A stretch of DNA of 33,907 nucleotides from an uncultured Clostridia bacterium (GTDB lineage: Bacteria; Bacillota; Clostridia; Christensenellales; UBA3700): the NCBI GenBank assembly GCA_944383935.1, contig CALWRK010000005.1, positions 1-33,907 on the forward strand. The letters run 5' to 3'. Positions 11,249-19,589 of this stretch are shown piece by piece (position 1 is the stretch's first letter; each line of letters begins with the position of its first letter). The position numbers were made by a program, and so were the translations under genes. The notes under the pieces were generated by a model. It made no database searches. It had not been told where the DNA came from and saw nothing but the letters and a program-made list of their open reading frames with translations.

Positions 11249-12182
11249 TTATGTCCACCCCCGCTTGTCCGAGTAGTTTTTTGAGTCCGTTGTACTGCCA
11301 CAGGAACATGGTCTTTCTGTCTGCCGTCTGGAAGCGCTTCATGCCCTTGTTTTTGTCTATCATGCGAAAAACGCGGTGCCACTTGGAGATATAGGGGATA
11401 GCCCAAGTGACCCAGCACAGGCACTGGAACAACACCTTGTGGTCGGCATATTTGCCCGTATGCGGCTCCAAGGTCATAAAGCCGTCGTAACCCCTGTCCG
11501 CCACCAAGTCTTTGAGCAGCTTGGGATAGTTGCCTTCTCCCATACCTACGGGCACTTCCACGCGGTACTTGGAGCAGTCCTTGATGTGGTAGTATACGCA
11601 ATGCTCCTTTACGATATTGTAACTCTCCCATGCGTCGTAGCCGCACTGTATGTAGTTGGACGCGTCATAGCACAGCTTGAACTGCGGGTCGGAGATAGCC
11701 TTATACAGCTTGACGCAGCGATTGGGTTCGTCGCCGTATATGCGCTTTTCGTTCTCGTGTATGAGCACGACATCCGTACCCTTCACCTTTTCCAAAAAGC
11801 CTTTGAGCTTTTTCACCACGGTGTCGTAAGCCTTTTCGTACTCGTCCTTTTTCAGACGGAAAGAAAAGACGCGGATATACTTGCAGTCCATTATTTTGCA
11901 TATCTTTACCAACTCTTCCAGCTTTTTCAGCTGCGCTTCATACGCGTCGTCGTCATCCCAGCGTATCTTTCCGATGGGGGAGCCTATGGAAGAGAACTTC
12001 ACGCCGTACTTGTCCAGCGTGGGCTTGACCTGCTTTTCGAACTCCTCCGCCGTGTAAGAGGCGATATTTCTGCCGTTTACCACGCGCGGACACATATACG
12101 TTTCGCCCAGCTCCTTTACCAGCTTGCACTGGGTCTCCAAATCGGGCGACACTTCATCGTAAAATCCCGATATCTTTACCAT
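11241..12182 (-). CDS. Sugar phosphate isomerase/epimerase-like TIM-barrel protein
   Basis: 313 residues from the ATG at 12182, chosen because GGGAGG lies 9 bases upstream; a TTG three codons earlier (12191) would overlap the preceding stop codon. It belongs to the xylose-isomerase-like TIM-barrel superfamily (IolE, hydroxypyruvate isomerase, EndoIV fold). The expected metal ligands are visible: E143 (LIHENEKRIYGD), D173 (LCYDASNYIQCG), H199 (YYHIKDC) and E239 (MTLEPH). The N-terminus GFYDEVSPDLETQ and the SSIGSPIGKI stretch are typical of a subgroup found beside Gfo/Idh genes. Known activities in this fold include isomerisation, epimerisation and elimination on 3-keto-glycosides. It is sandwiched between two paralogous dehydrogenases, so it probably acts on their oxidised product. 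Confidence 0.85.
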   Translation of the reverse strand: MVKISGFYDEVSPDLETQCKLVKELGETYMCPRVVNGRNIASYTAEEFEKQVKPTLDKYGVKFSSIGSPIGKIRWDDDDAYEAQLKKLEELVKICKIMDCKYIRVFSFRLKKDEYEKAYDTVVKKLKGFLEKVKGTDVVLIHENEKRIYGDEPNRCVKLYKAISDPQFKLCYDASNYIQCGYDAWESYNIVKEHCVYYHIKDCSKYRVEVPVGMGEGNYPKLLKDLVADRGYDGFMTLEPHTGKYADHKVLFQCLCWVTWAIPYISKWHRVFRMIDKNKGMKRFQTADRKTMFLWQYNGLKKLLGQAGVDING

Positions 12183-12184
12183 TT

Positions 12185-13318
12185 TTAACAACCTCCCTTA
12201 TTTTTCTCCTCCGCCGCGTGAGCGCGCAGAGCAGCGGTATATGCCTTGCCGTCTATGGGCAATGTCATCTTCTTTCCCGACCAGTCGGAAGCGTAAACGG
12301 CGTTTATAAGCATAAGTCCGTTTATCCCCTCCTCTCCCGGCGCCAGCAGACGTTCTCCGGTATTCATACAGTGCACAAAATCGTTGAGTATATTGCACTG
12401 CTGTCCGTAAAGTCCGTCCCTTATCAAGTTTATCAGCCCGTATCTTACCGTATATTTTTTATATTTTTTATCCCTCTTGTTGCCGTAGTCGCGCGTGGAT
12501 TTTGCGTTTATCTGTGCTTCGTCGTTTTCCAGAAGATATATCTTCGCCTTGAACTTCCCCGCCCTGATAAGCCCCCTATCTCCGGCTATCTCCGTCATGT
12601 TCACCCCGGGCACTTCATGCGCGGAGGCGGTGAATACGACGTTGAAGTCCTTGTAAGCAAAGTTCGCCAGCACCTCGTTTTCCGTGCTTATCTTCCTGTT
12701 CACCGTGCGGCATGAAGCCTGCACGCTCTCGGGCATACCCAATATCCACTGCATCAAGTCCAGCTGATGCACGCATTGATTTATGAGCGTACCGCCGCCC
12801 TCTCCGCTCCAGCTTGCGCGCCAATTACCCATATCGTAATACACCTGCGAACGATACCAGTCTGTGACGGTCACGCTCGCACGGCGAATGGCGCCCAACT
12901 TGCCCGTCTTCACCAACTCGCGCACGCGTGCATATACCCTGTTGGTGCGCTGGTTATACATTATACCGAACAGCGCGCCGCTGTTTTTTGCGACTTCGTT
13001 CAGCTCCTGCGCCCACTCCACCGTAACGGAAACGGGCTTTTCCGTGAGTACCGCTATGCCGCGCAAGAGGAAGAATTTGGCTATTTCCACATGGCTGTAA
13101 TGGGGAGTGGCGACCACGACGGCGTCGAGTTTTTCCGCCTCCGCCATCTCCTTATAGTCCTCGTATGCGGGCACTTTAAGCCTTTCTGCCCGTTTACGAG
13201 CCGCCTTATCCGTGTCGCATACGCACGCAAGGAAAGCGCCCTTCACCCTGCCTGCGGCAAGGTTGGCGGCGTGTTTGGAGCCCATTCTGCCCACTCCGAT
13301 TACGGCTATCTTCCTCAT
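12185..13318 (-). CDS. Gfo/Idh/MocA family oxidoreductase (copy 2)
   Basis: 377 residues. The Rossmann motif GVGRMG starts at residue 8. The catalytic EKP is at 93-95, and NWRASWSGEGGGTLINQCVHQLDLMQW carries H183. The stop codon precedes the TIM-barrel start by 2 bases, and its own start overlaps the GDPD-like gene by 4 bases (ATGA). It resembles copy 1 along the whole length, so the pair probably arose by duplication and may act on related substrates or oxidise and then re-reduce the same sugar around the TIM-barrel step. The substrate cannot be read from sequence. Confidence 0.88.
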   Translation of the reverse strand: MRKIAVIGVGRMGSKHAANLAAGRVKGAFLACVCDTDKAARKRAERLKVPAYEDYKEMAEAEKLDAVVVATPHYSHVEIAKFFLLRGIAVLTEKPVSVTVEWAQELNEVAKNSGALFGIMYNQRTNRVYARVRELVKTGKLGAIRRASVTVTDWYRSQVYYDMGNWRASWSGEGGGTLINQCVHQLDLMQWILGMPESVQASCRTVNRKISTENEVLANFAYKDFNVVFTASAHEVPGVNMTEIAGDRGLIRAGKFKAKIYLLENDEAQINAKSTRDYGNKRDKKYKKYTVRYGLINLIRDGLYGQQCNILNDFVHCMNTGERLLAPGEEGINGLMLINAVYASDWSGKKMTLPIDGKAYTAALRAHAAEEKNKGGC

Positions 13319-13950
13319 TTAATCAGCCTCTTTATCCACTCGCGTATACGCGCGGGGTTATTGCACGTTAGATTGTACAATCCCAGTTTAACATATTTTT
13401 GCGCGTCTGCATCCGAATTTAACGTATAAAGCGAAACATTTATGCCCGCCGCCGTGCAGTCGGTCAAAAATTTCTCGCTTACCAAATACTTTCCCGCGTT
13501 TATGCCCGCCATATGGACGGGATCCTGCGCAAGACGCTGCTTTATCCTCTCCACATACCCTTCTTTGAAGGGAATGCCGCTGAGCTTATTGAAAAACACT
13601 CTGCCGCCGGAGAGTTGCTTTGTTTCTTCTTCGTCTATCACCCAGCCGGTGAAGAATATCTTATCCTCTATCCCCACCTTTCGCGCCAAGGCAAGCACAT
13701 CCTCTAAAAGCCCGCGTTCTTTCATATCGCAGTTGATATACAGTCCGTATTCCTTTGCCTTTTCAAAGGCGTATTCCAGCGAAAGACGCCTTTTGGAGAA
13801 CAGCGCGGGCAGATGGCTTATATACAGCCTCTTTCCCCTCTTCCTAACATCCACTTCCAGCGCGTCGCACCCGTATTCGGGAATGCGGGAAAAGTACATC
13901 TTACTGTTCCGTCCCGTACCGTGTGCTCCCCCATGAGCCGTGATAAGCAT
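13315..13950 (-). CDS. Glycerophosphodiester phosphodiesterase-like protein
   Basis: 211 residues with the GDPD TIM-barrel layout. N-terminal ITAHGGAHG corresponds to the canonical AHRG motif with Arg replaced by Gly. CDALEVDV supplies the two acidic metal ligands (about E48 and D50), and ISHLP supplies the second histidine, although the Asp normally following it (HD) is Leu. GLYINCDMKE matches the K/E-containing strand motif. The protein is shorter than most family members (about 240-300). GDPDs release glycerol 3-phosphate from deacylated phospholipids or teichoic acid. The altered motifs and sugar-operon context leave another phosphodiester or lyase-type substrate possible. GAGGGAG lies 6 bases before the ATG. 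Confidence 0.72.
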   Translation of the reverse strand: MLITAHGGAHGTGRNSKMYFSRIPEYGCDALEVDVRKRGKRLYISHLPALFSKRRLSLEYAFEKAKEYGLYINCDMKERGLLEDVLALARKVGIEDKIFFTGWVIDEEETKQLSGGRVFFNKLSGIPFKEGYVERIKQRLAQDPVHMAGINAGKYLVSEKFLTDCTAAGINVSLYTLNSDADAQKYVKLGLYNLTCNNPARIREWIKRLIK

Positions 13951-13983
13951 ATTTTTCTCCCTCTCGTATCTATGTATTTTATC

Positions 13984-13999
13984 CTGTCATGCATAACAG
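13984..13999. promoter_or_regulatory. Operator-like imperfect palindrome inside the operon
   Basis: CTGTCATGCATAACAG is a 16-bp palindrome with one mismatched pair. It lies in the widest internal gap of the operon after the lipoprotein-kdgA gap (13951-14004). A TAAAAT that could serve as a -10 follows it on the minus strand, but no good -35 is present. A regulator site or an internal promoter is possible. Confidence 0.3.
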
Positions 14000-14004
14000 A
14001 ACTT

Positions 14005-15294
14005 TCATTCTTTTATGTCGGGTATCTCGGACAAATCCACCTTTCTGCCGCCCTGCTTGCGCGAAAGCTCCGCCGCAGCCGCGACGCGATGACTTTCTAT
14101 GGTGTCCCGTATCCAGGTATATTGCTGCTTACTCTCGTCCAAGCCCTTCAACAACCCCACGGTCGCCTTTATTATGCCCTCATCCCCTCCGTAGTGCCCC
14201 TTGATTACGGGAATGATGTTCACCACTATCTTTTTAGTGCGCTTATCAAAGAGTTTCAGCTTTATCACGCTGCCCGTATCGTCTGCGTAAAGCTCCCCCA
14301 AACTGCCGCGTATCTCCGTATGGCGATGGTCGTTTTCGTTAAACGCGTTCACCGTCATCACTATCTGAGTGCCGCTTTCCGTTTCCATCTGCAAGGTCTG
14401 CAAATCCGCCACGTCGTTGTCGCACTTATACACGCAGCGCGCCCACATCTTGCCTCGGGGATCGTTTTTGAGCGCATCGATTATGTCCTTCTTCTTACCC
14501 GAAGTGCAAAAGGCGTATGTGCCCCACTTGAACTTGTGCCTGCCTATGAAAGGTCCCTTGTTCCTGCCCACATACTGATAGAGGCAGTCGTATATACACG
14601 TCTTGCTGTACTTGCAGTCAAAGCAGTTGTCCGCACTGCCTTCGGGAGCGTTCTCCCTCTTGAAGTGATACAATCCGCCTCGACAGGATACGCTCTTACA
14701 CTTGCTGCCGGTGAACCAATACAGAAGATCCAAGTCGTGGCAGCATTTTGCCAGCAGCATGGGGGAAGTTTCCTCCTCCTTGCGCCAGTTGCCGCGCACA
14801 TAGCTGTGGGCGAAGTGCCAGTAGGCGATATTCTCGTCGTGCTTGATGAGCATGATGTCCCCCAGCACTCCCGAGGCGATGAGTTTGCGGATATACTTGT
14901 AGTAGTTGGAGTACCTGAGCACATGACACACCAGCACTTTAAGTCCCTTTTCCCTCGCCTTTTTCTCTATTTCAAGGCACTCTTCTATGTTCGGACTGAC
15001 CGGCTTTTCCAAAAGCAGGTTGTAGCCCAAATCCAGCGCCTGCATGGCGTGACCGTAGTGGTCCCTGTCCTGGGTGGCTATGACCATGACGTCCGCCACC
15101 TTACCCTGCGCGAAGAAATCCCTCTCATCCGTAAAGCACGCCTTGTCGGGTACGCCCCACTTGTCCTTGACGTTGTCTATCTTGGCTTGATATTTGTCAC
15201 AGACGGAAACTATCCGCACCCCCTCGGTTTTGGCGAGATGACTGCCGTAATTTCTCCCCCTTGAACCCAAGCCCAGCACAGCGACTTTCAGCAT
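14005..15294 (-). CDS. Gfo/Idh/MocA family oxidoreductase (copy 3, cysteine-rich subgroup)
   Basis: 429 residues, longer than the other two copies and clearly of a different subgroup. The Rossmann motif GLGSRG starts at residue 8. The catalytic EKP is at 96-98, and H186 lies in AKCCHDLDLLYWF. The subgroup signature HFAHSYVRGNWRKEEETSPM precedes it. An insertion around 218-240 holds C224, C227, C233 and C237 (C-x2-C-x5-C-x3-C), a likely metal-binding knuckle. It starts 16 bases after the uxuB stop, with GGGAGGG upstream. A role in converting an incoming uronate derivative or glycoside before the core pathway is inferred from context only. Confidence 0.87.
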   Translation of the reverse strand: MLKVAVLGLGSRGRNYGSHLAKTEGVRIVSVCDKYQAKIDNVKDKWGVPDKACFTDERDFFAQGKVADVMVIATQDRDHYGHAMQALDLGYNLLLEKPVSPNIEECLEIEKKAREKGLKVLVCHVLRYSNYYKYIRKLIASGVLGDIMLIKHDENIAYWHFAHSYVRGNWRKEEETSPMLLAKCCHDLDLLYWFTGSKCKSVSCRGGLYHFKRENAPEGSADNCFDCKYSKTCIYDCLYQYVGRNKGPFIGRHKFKWGTYAFCTSGKKKDIIDALKNDPRGKMWARCVYKCDNDVADLQTLQMETESGTQIVMTVNAFNENDHRHTEIRGSLGELYADDTGSVIKLKLFDKRTKKIVVNIIPVIKGHYGGDEGIIKATVGLLKGLDESKQQYTWIRDTIESHRVAAAAELSRKQGGRKVDLSEIPDIKE

Positions 15295-15310
15295 AATTTT
15301 CCCTCCCGTA

Positions 15311-16132
15311 TCACACTCCCGAGTAGGCGGAAAAACCGCCGTCTATGGGGATGACTATGCCGGTGACGAAACTCGCCTGATTGTTATCCGTCAGCCATTT
15401 GAGCGCGCCCATTATCTCGCTTGCCTCTCCGAATCTGCCCATGGGCGTGCCGGCGAGTATCTTCTTCGTGCGCGCGGTGGGATTGCCCTCCTTGTCGAAC
15501 AAAAGTCCCCTGTTCTGATTGGTGACGAAAAAGCCGGGAGCTATGGCGTTTACGCGTATGCCCGACTTGGCAAAGTACACCGCCAGCCACTGGGTAAAGT
15601 TGGATATGGACGCCTTTGCTCCGCTGTATGCAGGGATACGCGTGAGCGGACGATATGCGTTCATACTGCTTATATTGACGATATTGCCCTGCCTTCCTAT
15701 CATATCCCCCGCAAACACCTGGGTGGTGAGGAAGGCGGAAAGGAAGTTGAGGCGGAACACGAAATCCACTCCCGCCGCTTCCAAATCGAAGAAGGATATA
15801 TCCCCTTCCTTCATCTCGCAATGCGTATCCTTGCTCGCCGTACCCTTGGGGGAGTTGCCGCCAGCGCCGTTTATGAGCAAATCGCACTTGCCCAAATCTT
15901 TGAGCACCTGCTCGTGCGCCGCTTGCAGGGACGCCTTGTCCAAACAGTCCGCCTTATATGCGACTGCTGTGCCGCCCGCGCTTTTTATCTCGCTTTCCAC
16001 CTTCTGCGCCGCGGGCAAATTTATGTCCAGCAGCGCGACTTTCGCGCCCATCGCCGCATATTCCTTGGCTATCTCGCCGCACAGCACTCCGCCCGCGCCC
16101 GTGATAACCGCAACTTTACCGCTCCATTCCAT
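15311..16132 (-). CDS. uxuB: SDR-type fructuronate reductase (D-mannonate oxidoreductase)
   Basis: 273 residues, a short-chain dehydrogenase. The cofactor motif TGAGGVLCG is at 11-19 and NGAGG at 88-92. The catalytic Ser is near 155 (NISSMNAY), with Y169 and K173 in YSGAK. Its NGAGGNSPKGT stretch and long loop resemble the Bacillus YjmF-type enzymes, which reduce D-fructuronate to D-mannonate. This is a different fold class from the E. coli UxuB of the long-chain family, so the symbol denotes function, not homology to E. coli UxuB. It lies directly after the mannonate dehydratase gene with AAAGGAG upstream, which supports the assignment. Confidence 0.85.
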   Translation of the reverse strand: MEWSGKVAVITGAGGVLCGEIAKEYAAMGAKVALLDINLPAAQKVESEIKSAGGTAVAYKADCLDKASLQAAHEQVLKDLGKCDLLINGAGGNSPKGTASKDTHCEMKEGDISFFDLEAAGVDFVFRLNFLSAFLTTQVFAGDMIGRQGNIVNISSMNAYRPLTRIPAYSGAKASISNFTQWLAVYFAKSGIRVNAIAPGFFVTNQNRGLLFDKEGNPTARTKKILAGTPMGRFGEASEIMGALKWLTDNNQASFVTGIVIPIDGGFSAYSGV

Positions 16133-16148
16133 ACTTTATCTCCTTTGA

Positions 16149-17204
16149 TTATTTCTCTTTCTTATATCCGCCGGAAACAGCTTCCGCCAGCCCGTAGAGG
16201 TACATCGCACCCAGCGCCCTGTCATACAAGCCGTAGCCCGCTCTTCCCTCTTCTCCCCAAATCATCCTGCCGTGATCGGGACGCACCCAGCCGTCAAAGC
16301 CGGTATCGTATAACGTCTTGACTATCTTGTACATATCCAACGAGCCTTTCACGCTGATATGCCCGCTCTCTTCAAAGCACCTATCCCCGGTTATCTTTAT
16401 ATTCCTCAGGTGCACAAAAGGGGTTCTGCCGGCAAAGGTTTTGAGCATATCCGCCACGTCGTTGTTCGGATTCACGCCCAAACTGCCCGTGCACAGGGTA
16501 AGCCCGTTGTAGGGGCTGTCCACTATGTTCAGCAGGCGACGCAGATTCTCCTTATTCGTGACTATCCTGGGCAGTCCGAACATCCCCCACGGCGGATCGT
16601 CCGGGTGGATTGCCAATTTTACGTCCGCCTGTTCCGCTACGGGTACCACTTCCTTCAAAAACACGGTGAGATTCTTCCACAACGCCTCTTCATCCACGCT
16701 CTCATACTTGTGCAGCAGCTCCTTCATGCCGTCCTTTGTATAGCTGCTGTCCCAGCCGGGCAGAGAAAGCTCGCTGGTGAGCGGATTCATGCCCAGCACC
16801 GTCTTGTGGTCGTACGCCAAGGCGTTGGAGCCGTCTGCAAGCGGCTTTTTCAGCTCGCTCCTCAGCCAGTCGAACACGGGCATGAAGTTGTAGCACACGC
16901 ACTTTACGCCCGCTCTTCCCAGGCGCACGATGTTCTCCTTATATACGTCGATGAGTCTGCCCGCGTCCCTTGCGCCCAGTTTTATGTCCTCGTGCACGGG
17001 TACGCTCTCCACCACCTCGAATTTGAGATTGTGCGCCCCCGCCAGGCTCTTTATCTTTTCTATACTCTCTTCGCTCCACACTTCCCCCACGGGAGTGTCG
17101 TATACGGCGGACACTATGCCGTCTATGCAGGGGATTTGCTCTATCTTATCCAGCGTTACGGGATCGTCCTCCCCGTACCAGCGGAAAGTCATGCGCATAT
17201 TCAT
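16149..17204 (-). CDS. uxuA: Mannonate dehydratase
   Basis: Dehydrates D-mannonate to 2-keto-3-deoxy-D-gluconate (KDG). The 351 residues match the shorter Gram-positive UxuA length. The TIM-barrel N-terminus MTFRWYGEDDPVTLDKIEQIP is characteristic of the family. Conserved stretches include CYNFMPVFDWLR, the HPDDPPWGMFGLPRIV metal and substrate segment, LTLCTGSLG, and the C-terminal HVRNIK-like FVHLRNIK and GWVRPDHGRMIWGE. The ATG overlaps the uxaC stop codon (ATGA) with GAGGAG just upstream, so it is tightly coupled to uxaC. Confidence 0.96.
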   Translation of the reverse strand: MNMRMTFRWYGEDDPVTLDKIEQIPCIDGIVSAVYDTPVGEVWSEESIEKIKSLAGAHNLKFEVVESVPVHEDIKLGARDAGRLIDVYKENIVRLGRAGVKCVCYNFMPVFDWLRSELKKPLADGSNALAYDHKTVLGMNPLTSELSLPGWDSSYTKDGMKELLHKYESVDEEALWKNLTVFLKEVVPVAEQADVKLAIHPDDPPWGMFGLPRIVTNKENLRRLLNIVDSPYNGLTLCTGSLGVNPNNDVADMLKTFAGRTPFVHLRNIKITGDRCFEESGHISVKGSLDMYKIVKTLYDTGFDGWVRPDHGRMIWGEEGRAGYGLYDRALGAMYLYGLAEAVSGGYKKEK

Positions 17205-18586
17205 CTCTTCTCCTCCTCTATGAGCCTATGAGCGTTGTAATACGAAAGGTCTTTTGCCACAGACACGGCGCAGCCGCTCGCCTTTTCCGGCGTGACGTGC
17301 GAGAGAAACTCGCAGAGGATGCGCCTGAAATAGTCGTGGCGAGGATAGGACAAGAACGATCTGCTGTCTGTGAGCATACCCACAAGATTGTCTATGCAGG
17401 AAAGTTCCGCCGCAGCCGCGAGCAGTTCCGTTATCCCCCTTTTATGGTCGTTGAACCACCAGCTTATGCCGGGCACCGCGCCGCGAAACGCGCCGCACAG
17501 CGTGATAAGTTCGTAGTAGAGGGTGGGATTTAGCGAATAAACTATCGTCTTGGGCATACCGCCTCTCTCTTGCACCAGGTTGAACATACGGCGGAGCGCG
17601 GGGACGGAGATATTCTCTCCCACGCAGTCGAAGCCGCTGTCGCGTCCGCACCTATTCAACATCTCGTCGTTGGAGTTGCGCGTCACGCACAGGTGCAACT
17701 GCATGACTATGCCGCGCTTTTCATATTCCCTCGCGAGGAATATGTAGAGGTTGCCCATAAGTTTGTCGCAGCTTCGGGTACGGGCATTTTTCCCATCCCC
17801 CGTCAATATCTCCGCAAAACTCGCGTTAAGGCGCCGCTCGTCAAACTCGAACTGTTCGGGGAATCCCTCCACGCCCACGTCGCTGAACTTGCAGCCCATG
17901 GAGCAGAAATAGTCCAGCCGCCTGAGTATGGCTTGCTTATAGTCGTCGAAATTTTTGATATTCACGCCCGCCGCCTTTCCCAGCTTTTTCACATACTCCT
18001 TGAAATCGGGTGCGTGCATATTCACCAAATTGTCCGTGCGGAAGGAGGGCGTCACCTTTACTCCGTACCCTTCTTCCCTTAAAAGTCTGTGGTATTTCAA
18101 GTCGTCGCAGGGGTCGTCCGTGGTGGCGATGTATTCCACGTTATTCATAGCTATGGCTTTGCGGGGAGAGAGTTTTTCCCGTTCTATCACCGCATTGCAC
18201 TCCTCCCATATCTCCTCGGCGTACTCGGGGAGAAAGGGCTTTGTCACGCCGAAGAACTTTTCCAGCTCCATGGCAGTCCAATCCCACACGGGATTTCCGG
18301 GGGAACGGGACACCGCGTCGCAGAAAGCCAAATACTTCTCCTTTCTGCTTTTGCCGCCCGTTATATACTCTTCGTCTATGCCCGCCGCGCGCATGAGCCT
18401 CCACTTGTAGTGGTCGCCGTCAAGCCACATCTGACCTATATTTTCAAAGGGCTTGTCCTCGTATATCTCCTTGGGCGAGAGGTGACAGTGATAGTCCACA
18501 ATGGGCAAATCTTTCACCTGTCCGTATATCTCGCGGGCATAGTCGGACGTGAGCACGTCCACGATGTTACCGTTGCACTCTGCCAC
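17201..18586 (-). CDS. uxaC: Glucuronate (uronate) isomerase
   Basis: Isomerises D-glucuronate to D-fructuronate (and D-galacturonate to D-tagaturonate); amidohydrolase-fold enzyme. I chose the GTG at 18586 because GGGAGG lies 8 bases upstream and it yields 461 residues, the normal length. The longer reading from 18634 only adds 16 residues that overlap kdgK. H33 and H35 in VDYHCHLSP are the usual metal ligands. Other conserved parts are TTDDPCDDLKYH, KVTPSFRTDN, GMQLH-like IVMQLHLCVTRNSN, and the C-terminal GMLTDSRSFLSYPRHDYFRRILC. The gene start overlaps the end of kdgK by 20 bases. Confidence 0.96.
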   Translation of the reverse strand: MAECNGNIVDVLTSDYAREIYGQVKDLPIVDYHCHLSPKEIYEDKPFENIGQMWLDGDHYKWRLMRAAGIDEEYITGGKSRKEKYLAFCDAVSRSPGNPVWDWTAMELEKFFGVTKPFLPEYAEEIWEECNAVIEREKLSPRKAIAMNNVEYIATTDDPCDDLKYHRLLREEGYGVKVTPSFRTDNLVNMHAPDFKEYVKKLGKAAGVNIKNFDDYKQAILRRLDYFCSMGCKFSDVGVEGFPEQFEFDERRLNASFAEILTGDGKNARTRSCDKLMGNLYIFLAREYEKRGIVMQLHLCVTRNSNDEMLNRCGRDSGFDCVGENISVPALRRMFNLVQERGGMPKTIVYSLNPTLYYELITLCGAFRGAVPGISWWFNDHKRGITELLAAAAELSCIDNLVGMLTDSRSFLSYPRHDYFRRILCEFLSHVTPEKASGCAVSVAKDLSYYNAHRLIEEEKR

Positions 18587-19589
18587 TTGCGTCACCTCCC
18601 ATAAGTTTTTCCGCCTCTTTGAGGGAGAGTACATTGAAATCCCCCTCCACGGTATGTTTTATCGCGGAAGCCGCCACCGCCAGCTCCACCGCCTCTTGGG
18701 CGCTCCTGCCCGAAGAAAGGGCATATATGAGTCCCGCGCCGAAGCTGTCGCCTCCGCCCACTCTGTCCACTATATCCAAATTGTACTTTTTGGATATGTA
18801 CGCCTTTTTGCCGTGCACCAGCACCGCAGACCAGTTGTTCCTGCTGGCGGAGATACTCTCGCGCAGAGTGAACGCCGCATATCCGATGTTGGGGAACATA
18901 GCCGTGACCCTTTCTCCCAACTGAGCATATGCGCTGGCGCTGAGATGTCCGCCAGTAATGTCGCTCCCCTCCGCGGTAAGCCCCAACACGTCCTTGCAGT
19001 CCTCTTCGTTGGAGATGAGCACGTCCACATAGCGCAAAAGCTCGCGCATTGTCTTGCCCGCCTCCTCCCTGCTCCACAGTTTGGCGCGGTAGTTGAGGTC
19101 GCACGACACCGTCATACCCCTCTTTTTCGCCGCCTTGACCAATTTAAGCGTGGTCTGCGCCACATTCTCCCCAAGAGCGGGTGTTATGCCCGTAAAGTGC
19201 AGCCAACCCGCACCTGCCAGCACTTTGTCCTCATCCACCATATCGGGAGTTATCTGACTTATTGCAGAATGCGCCCTGTCGTAGATTACGTTGCTCGCGC
19301 GCACTCCCGCTCCCTTTTCGCAAAAGTATATACCCATTCTGTCGCCGCCGCGCAGGATACGCGAGGTATCCACGCCCCAGCCGCGCAGCTCCTTTATGCA
19401 CTTATCCGCGAGCACATTCTCGGGCAGACGGGTAAAAAAAGCCGTGTCCGCGCCCAGCTGAGAGAGGGATACGGATACGTTGGCTTCTCCTCCGCCGTAC
19501 ACCGCCTCGAAGGCGTCCGCCTGCATTATGCGCTTATAGCCGTAGGGCTGCAAGCGCAGCATTATCTCCCCGAAAGTGACTATCTTCAT
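18567..19589 (-). CDS. kdgK: 2-keto-3-deoxygluconate kinase (PfkB family)
   Basis: Phosphorylates KDG to KDPG with ATP. 340 residues, typical of the ribokinase/PfkB fold. The N-terminus MKIVTFGEIMLRL and YGGGEANVSVSLSQLG match the first signature. The second signature VDRVGGGDSFGAGLIYAL, around residue 282, carries the catalytic Asp; the first Gly-Ala-Gly-Asp variant is GGGD. The start overlaps the end of the aldolase gene by 4 bases (ATGA). Placement between aldolase and isomerase makes KDG the likely substrate, although other PfkB sugar kinases share these motifs. Confidence 0.92.
   Translation of the reverse strand: MKIVTFGEIMLRLQPYGYKRIMQADAFEAVYGGGEANVSVSLSQLGADTAFFTRLPENVLADKCIKELRGWGVDTSRILRGGDRMGIYFCEKGAGVRASNVIYDRAHSAISQITPDMVDEDKVLAGAGWLHFTGITPALGENVAQTTLKLVKAAKKRGMTVSCDLNYRAKLWSREEAGKTMRELLRYVDVLISNEEDCKDVLGLTAEGSDITGGHLSASAYAQLGERVTAMFPNIGYAAFTLRESISASRNNWSAVLVHGKKAYISKKYNLDIVDRVGGGDSFGAGLIYALSSGRSAQEAVELAVAASAIKHTVEGDFNVLSLKEAEKLMGGDASGRVQR

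Noticed and set aside
13813-15264. 483-codon open frame on the plus strand
   Set aside because: It is antisense to the third Gfo/Idh gene and the GDPD-like gene, has no ribosome binding site and shows composition typical of a shadow frame.
18587-18634. Longer uxaC start at 18634
   Set aside because: The extra 16 residues overlap kdgK. The GTG at 18586 has a well-spaced GGGAGG and gives the normal enzyme length.
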